Source of the DNA: Bacteroidales bacterium
GTDB taxonomy: Bacteria; Bacteroidota; Bacteroidia; Bacteroidales; Tenuifilaceae
NCBI GenBank assembly: GCA_016931855.1
Contig: JAFGDZ010000068.1
Coordinates: 62,001-126,000, forward strand
Direction of reading: 5' to 3'
DNA: 64,000 nt
The notes under the pieces were generated by a model. That model saw only the letters and a program-made list of their open reading frames with translations. It was not told where the DNA came from and ran no database searches. Made by a program: the position numbers and the translations under genes. The first letter of the stretch is position 1, and each line of letters starts with the position of its first letter. Positions 60,878-64,000 of the stretch are shown here, piece after piece.

Positions 60878-63379
60878 ATGAGAAAAAATTTACTCACACT
60901 ACTATTTAGCATAATAGTACTATTGGGCTATAGTGCCCCCATAGGAGTTGAAAAAGCACAACAAATAGCTGAGAAATTTTTATCCCAACAAAAAGGGACA
61001 AAAACACAACAACAACTTGTACTTACATATACTGGCATAAACAGAGAGAGTAAGGGCGGACAGGCAACTTTCTACGTATTTTCAGGAAAAGGGAATGAGG
61101 GATTTGTAATAGCTGCTGCCGACAACAATATTACCCCCATACTAGGATACGCTACACAAGGAACATTTGATGCAGATAACATGCCAGAGAACCTACGCTA
61201 CTGGCTATCCTTTTACGAAGAAAACATTCCTTTACTAGCAGCAAAGGGCAAAGTTGCAAACGTTAACAAAGGCACAAATAGCGTGCAACCCCTATTAAGG
61301 GATATGGCCTGGGATCAAGGAGCACCGTACAACGATTTAACACCAAGAAACGCTGAATCAAAAGCAACCGCATCCGGATGCGTTGCAACAGCAATGGCTC
61401 AAATAATGCGTTATCACCGTTGGCCAGTAAAAGGAAGTGGAACTGTTTCCTACACAACAAGAACCCTAAAAAAGACTCTTACTCAGGACTTAGGAGCCAA
61501 GCCTTTTGACTGGAACAACATGCCTGGCATATACTCAAGCACTAGTACTACAGCCCAAAACGCTGCCGTTGCCCAGCTAATGTACTACGCAGGAGTTTCT
61601 GTAGAAATGGATTACGACATACCCGCCAACGGCGGAAGCGGAGCCTATTCATCTGACGTTCCAAACGCTTTAGTTAAAAACTTCAATTACAGTATAGGTA
61701 TTGAACTCCTTTACAGAAACACATACCATTACACCGAATGGGCAGAGGTAATTAAAGCAGAACTAGATGCTAAACGCCCTGTTTACTACGCAGGAGGAAG
61801 TCCACAAGGAGGTCACGCCTTTGTTTGCGACGGATACGATGAGAATGGATTATTCCACATTAACTGGGGTTGGAGTGGCATGTCTAACGGATACTTTAGC
61901 CTACTAGAAATGAACCCCGACGCTCAAGGCATTGGCGCTGGAGGTGGCGGTGGTTACATAAACGGACAGCAAATTATTACGGGCATTAGACCACCTCAAG
62001 CAGGAGAAACCAATGCTCCAGCCTACTTTGTTTTTGAAACGCTAAGTAGCAGCAAACAAAAAATGGGTAAAGCAGAAACAACCTCTATAAACATTACCCA
62101 ATTCTGGAACTACTCTGCATTATCCTCATTTACTGGCAATATAGGTGTGGCGCTATACAATGAAAACGGAGACTTAACAAACTTATTAACACAAGATGAT
62201 ATCACCAAACCTATTTTACCTGGATATGGAGCGAAAGAGTTCTCTTTTGACAACATTGCATTTACCAATGTAGCCAATGGGACATACCGTTTACACCTAA
62301 TATCAAAGACAGAAAGCAGCAACACATGGACACAAATTAAAAGCCTTAACGCCATCACTAACTACATTACTGTTGAGGTAACTGATACAGAGATTATTTT
62401 CGGTTCTCAATCAACCTCTTCTGCGCTCACCCTAGAAGGAACCATTGGCCTACCTGAAAAAGTTTACACAAACAAACCAGTAGAGGTAAGCATGACTTTA
62501 AAGAATGACGGACAAACGGAATACTCTTCTTTTGTAGGAATAAGTGTTACACAAGAGAGTAAAGAAGAGGTTGTTATCTACGGAAAGGTTATAATTCCTG
62601 TGGGAGCAACCCAAACATTCTACTTCACAGCTAGCTCTTTTACCGAAACTGCAGGAGAGGTTACCGTTAAAGCCCTTTACGATATATATAACGGAGCAAA
62701 CAGCCTGGATACATTATCGGGGATACTTACGAGTAAGCAAGTTAACATACTTGCCAGTACTACCACCCAAGGATTAATGCCATCGGTAATATCATATACC
62801 ATTGACAAAAATTCCGTTGCTGCAACAGAAGAATTCACTGTTACTGCAACACTTAAAAGTAACGATGCAACAAATCATTTTGACACACACCTTATGATTT
62901 TTGTATTCAAAGGGAATAACCAAGCAGGAAGTTTTGGGTACACTCCTAATTTTAGTCTTGCTCCTTCCGAGGAAAAAACATTAACATTCAGAAGCAGTTT
63001 AACCCTTGCCCCTGGTGTTTACACGTTAATATTTGCCTTTTACAACCCAGAAGATGAAATGTTTAACAGATTCACCGGAGCACAAGACATTGACGTAACC
63101 CTTACTGAATACGCCAATCCAGTAACTGATCCTACTGAAGAACAAGCAGAACTTAGGGTGTACCCTAACCCTGCGTTGGATGTAATCTCAGTTAACGGAT
63201 TAGCCTCACAAGGTAATAGCCTAAAACTATTCAACATGCAGGGACAAATTACCCTTGATGAAAGGATTGAGAACAATAGCACTATAAACATTAGCCATTT
63301 ACCTAGTGGAGTTTACATTGCAGTTATTACTGACAAAAACGGAACGATTTCCAAAAAAGTTAAGGTTGTAAAACAATAA
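60878..63379 (+). CDS. C10-family (streptopain-like) cysteine peptidase with T9SS tail
   Basis: 833 residues. Signal peptide (about 1-19), a Spi/SpeB-type propeptide (about 20-130, with ATFYVFSGKGNEGFVIAAADNNITPILGYA), then the catalytic domain: Cys168 in ASGCVATAMAQIM, preceded by WDQGAPYN, and His313 in GGHAFVCDGYDENGLFHINWGWSG, with a Trp/Asn-rich WGW end. Two or more Ig-like domains follow (about 390-750). The final roughly 75 residues (LRVYPNPALDVISVNGL, LPSGVYIAVITDKNG) are a T9SS sorting tail. It should be a secreted, surface-bound protease that is self-inhibited until the propeptide is removed. It is divergent from the metalloprotease operon. Confidence 0.93.
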   Translation: MRKNLLTLLFSIIVLLGYSAPIGVEKAQQIAEKFLSQQKGTKTQQQLVLTYTGINRESKGGQATFYVFSGKGNEGFVIAAADNNITPILGYATQGTFDADNMPENLRYWLSFYEENIPLLAAKGKVANVNKGTNSVQPLLRDMAWDQGAPYNDLTPRNAESKATASGCVATAMAQIMRYHRWPVKGSGTVSYTTRTLKKTLTQDLGAKPFDWNNMPGIYSSTSTTAQNAAVAQLMYYAGVSVEMDYDIPANGGSGAYSSDVPNALVKNFNYSIGIELLYRNTYHYTEWAEVIKAELDAKRPVYYAGGSPQGGHAFVCDGYDENGLFHINWGWSGMSNGYFSLLEMNPDAQGIGAGGGGGYINGQQIITGIRPPQAGETNAPAYFVFETLSSSKQKMGKAETTSINITQFWNYSALSSFTGNIGVALYNENGDLTNLLTQDDITKPILPGYGAKEFSFDNIAFTNVANGTYRLHLISKTESSNTWTQIKSLNAITNYITVEVTDTEIIFGSQSTSSALTLEGTIGLPEKVYTNKPVEVSMTLKNDGQTEYSSFVGISVTQESKEEVVIYGKVIIPVGATQTFYFTASSFTETAGEVTVKALYDIYNGANSLDTLSGILTSKQVNILASTTTQGLMPSVISYTIDKNSVAATEEFTVTATLKSNDATNHFDTHLMIFVFKGNNQAGSFGYTPNFSLAPSEEKTLTFRSSLTLAPGVYTLIFAFYNPEDEMFNRFTGAQDIDVTLTEYANPVTDPTEEQAELRVYPNPALDVISVNGLASQGNSLKLFNMQGQITLDERIENNSTINISHLPSGVYIAVITDKNGTISKKVKVVKQ

Positions 63380-63387
63380 TAACATTT

Positions 63388-63438
63388 AACCCAGTGCTCA
63401 CACTAACGGGTACAGTAGTTAGTATGAAGCACTGGGTT
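63388..63438 (+). terminator. hairpin terminator after the C10 peptidase gene
   Basis: An 11-base stem (AACCCAGTGCT / AGCACTGGGTT) with a 29-base loop, followed by TTCTTCT. It begins 8 bases after the stop. The T-tract is broken, so it may be leaky. Confidence 0.65.
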
Positions 63439-63477
63439 TCTTCTATTAACTTTTGGGTTCAGCAAAAAAAACCGCAA

Positions 63478-64000
63478 ATGAGAACAGTACAAATACTTGG
63501 GATAACAAGTATCTTGCTTTTTAGTATGTGCAAAGCGCCACAAAAAGCACAGAATGAAAACACAGAAACATCTTCATATTTGGATAAGAAAGAAGAACCC
63601 CTACTTAAGGGTAATCCTCCAAAAGCAATGGCGCAAGCCATTGTTTACAAAACCAGGAGCAGCTACAATAATTTAGTACCAGTAACCCTAAACGAGGCGC
63701 GTAACGCCATTGTGTCGTACCCTGCTCCTACCGACATTTACTACAAAGGAGAACTGGCCAAGCCAACAATACTTGCAAATGGCTACCTACTAGACAACAG
63801 AGGAGTAAACCCAAATACGGCATTCCTAGGTATTAGCTACGAAGAATACAGCAAACTTAGCGATATTACCTCCGAATTTCTTTGGCAAAACATAATTGAT
63901 GCAACTCCTTTGGTTGAGTTGTACCACTGTGGGAATCGTGCAGATTTTAGTAACGAGGTAGATGAGCTTAACGAAATAATACATGGTGGATTTAAAAATT
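63478..64000 (+). CDS. lipoprotein of unknown function (3' end outside window)
   Basis: 174 residues are visible and the frame is open to the last base. The ATG at 63478 gives a lipoprotein signal (QILGITSILLFSMC, Cys near 18); an in-frame ATG at 63424 lies inside the terminator hairpin and would spoil the signal. Segments such as MAQAIVYKTRSSYNNLVPVTL, IVSYPAPTDIYYKGELAKPT and YLLDNRGVNPNTAFLGISYEEYSKL recall a lipoprotein family of Bacteroidales for which I know no function. It follows the C10 peptidase gene by 98 bases. An inhibitor role is conceivable but unsupported. Confidence 0.75.
   Translation, partial: MRTVQILGITSILLFSMCKAPQKAQNENTETSSYLDKKEEPLLKGNPPKAMAQAIVYKTRSSYNNLVPVTLNEARNAIVSYPAPTDIYYKGELAKPTILANGYLLDNRGVNPNTAFLGISYEEYSKLSDITSEFLWQNIIDATPLVELYHCGNRADFSNEVDELNEIIHGGFKN

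Noticed and set aside
63424-63477. In-frame ATG at 63424 as the start of the last gene
   Set aside because: It falls inside the terminator hairpin of the C10 gene and would place 18 polar residues before the lipoprotein signal.

Overview
The window reads as chromosomal DNA of a Bacteroidota bacterium, most likely an anaerobic member of the Bacteroidales or a near relative. The signs are a SusC/SusD outer-membrane pair, two proteins with type IX secretion (T9SS) tails, DUF6089 and DUF3078 outer-membrane proteins, a BamA-OmpH-OmpH cluster, a fused ornithine/glycine-lipid type acyltransferase, a two-subunit 2-oxoglutarate:ferredoxin oxidoreductase, and promoter-like sites of the Bacteroidota form (TTTG or TTG, about 19-21 nt, then TAnnTTTG). 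Strong Shine-Dalgarno sites are mostly absent. I saw no rRNA, tRNA, CRISPR array, insertion sequence or phage gene. Gene density and codon use are fairly even; the barrel gene at 46.2 kb and the C10 peptidase at 60.9 kb look more AT-rich than their neighbours.

Layout. 0-2.2 kb: end of a TonB-dependent receptor, a small His/Cys-rich protein and a DUF4625-like lipoprotein, probably a metal-acquisition module. 2.3-5.1 kb: korB and korA. 5.5-16.2 kb: a gamma-carbonic anhydrase, then a long minus-strand envelope cluster (CBS protein, TamA/BamA-like barrel, NAD kinase, two DUF6089 proteins, UppS, BamA, two OmpH/Skp chaperones, MurI). 16.3-25.2 kb: housekeeping and small metabolic genes (PdxJ, a hydrolase, an exonuclease, Udk, ManA, a SiaB-like protein, a ferritin-VIT1 iron transporter, a flavin reductase, a DCC protein, a DUF3078 protein). 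25.2-28.6 kb: S4 protein, Pth, L25, Prs, EngB. 28.7-37.1 kb: dipeptidase, YceI protein, OlsF-like acyltransferase, a tandem pair of unknown exported paralogues, EttA and a DUF4870 protein.

37.1-42.8 kb holds a six-gene minus-strand unit: a TetR regulator, an outer-membrane barrel, a LolD-like ATPase, two FtsX-type permeases and a LolA-like periplasmic protein. It looks like an envelope-spanning lipid or lipoprotein export route and is my first choice for follow-up. 43.2-46.1 kb: HisS and HutH. 46.2-50.9 kb: a barrel protein, an ECF sigma/membrane protein/Spy-like unit, and a split transketolase enclosing a methylglyoxal-synthase-fold protein that lacks the expected catalytic Asp.

51.2-64 kb looks like a protein- and peptide-acquisition region: a zinc metalloprotease, SusC/RagA, SusD/RagB and a T9SS-tailed secreted protein run as one minus-strand operon, with a T9SS-tailed C10 cysteine peptidase and a truncated lipoprotein gene divergent from it. 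With HutH and KorAB, this suggests an organism that ferments proteins and amino acids.
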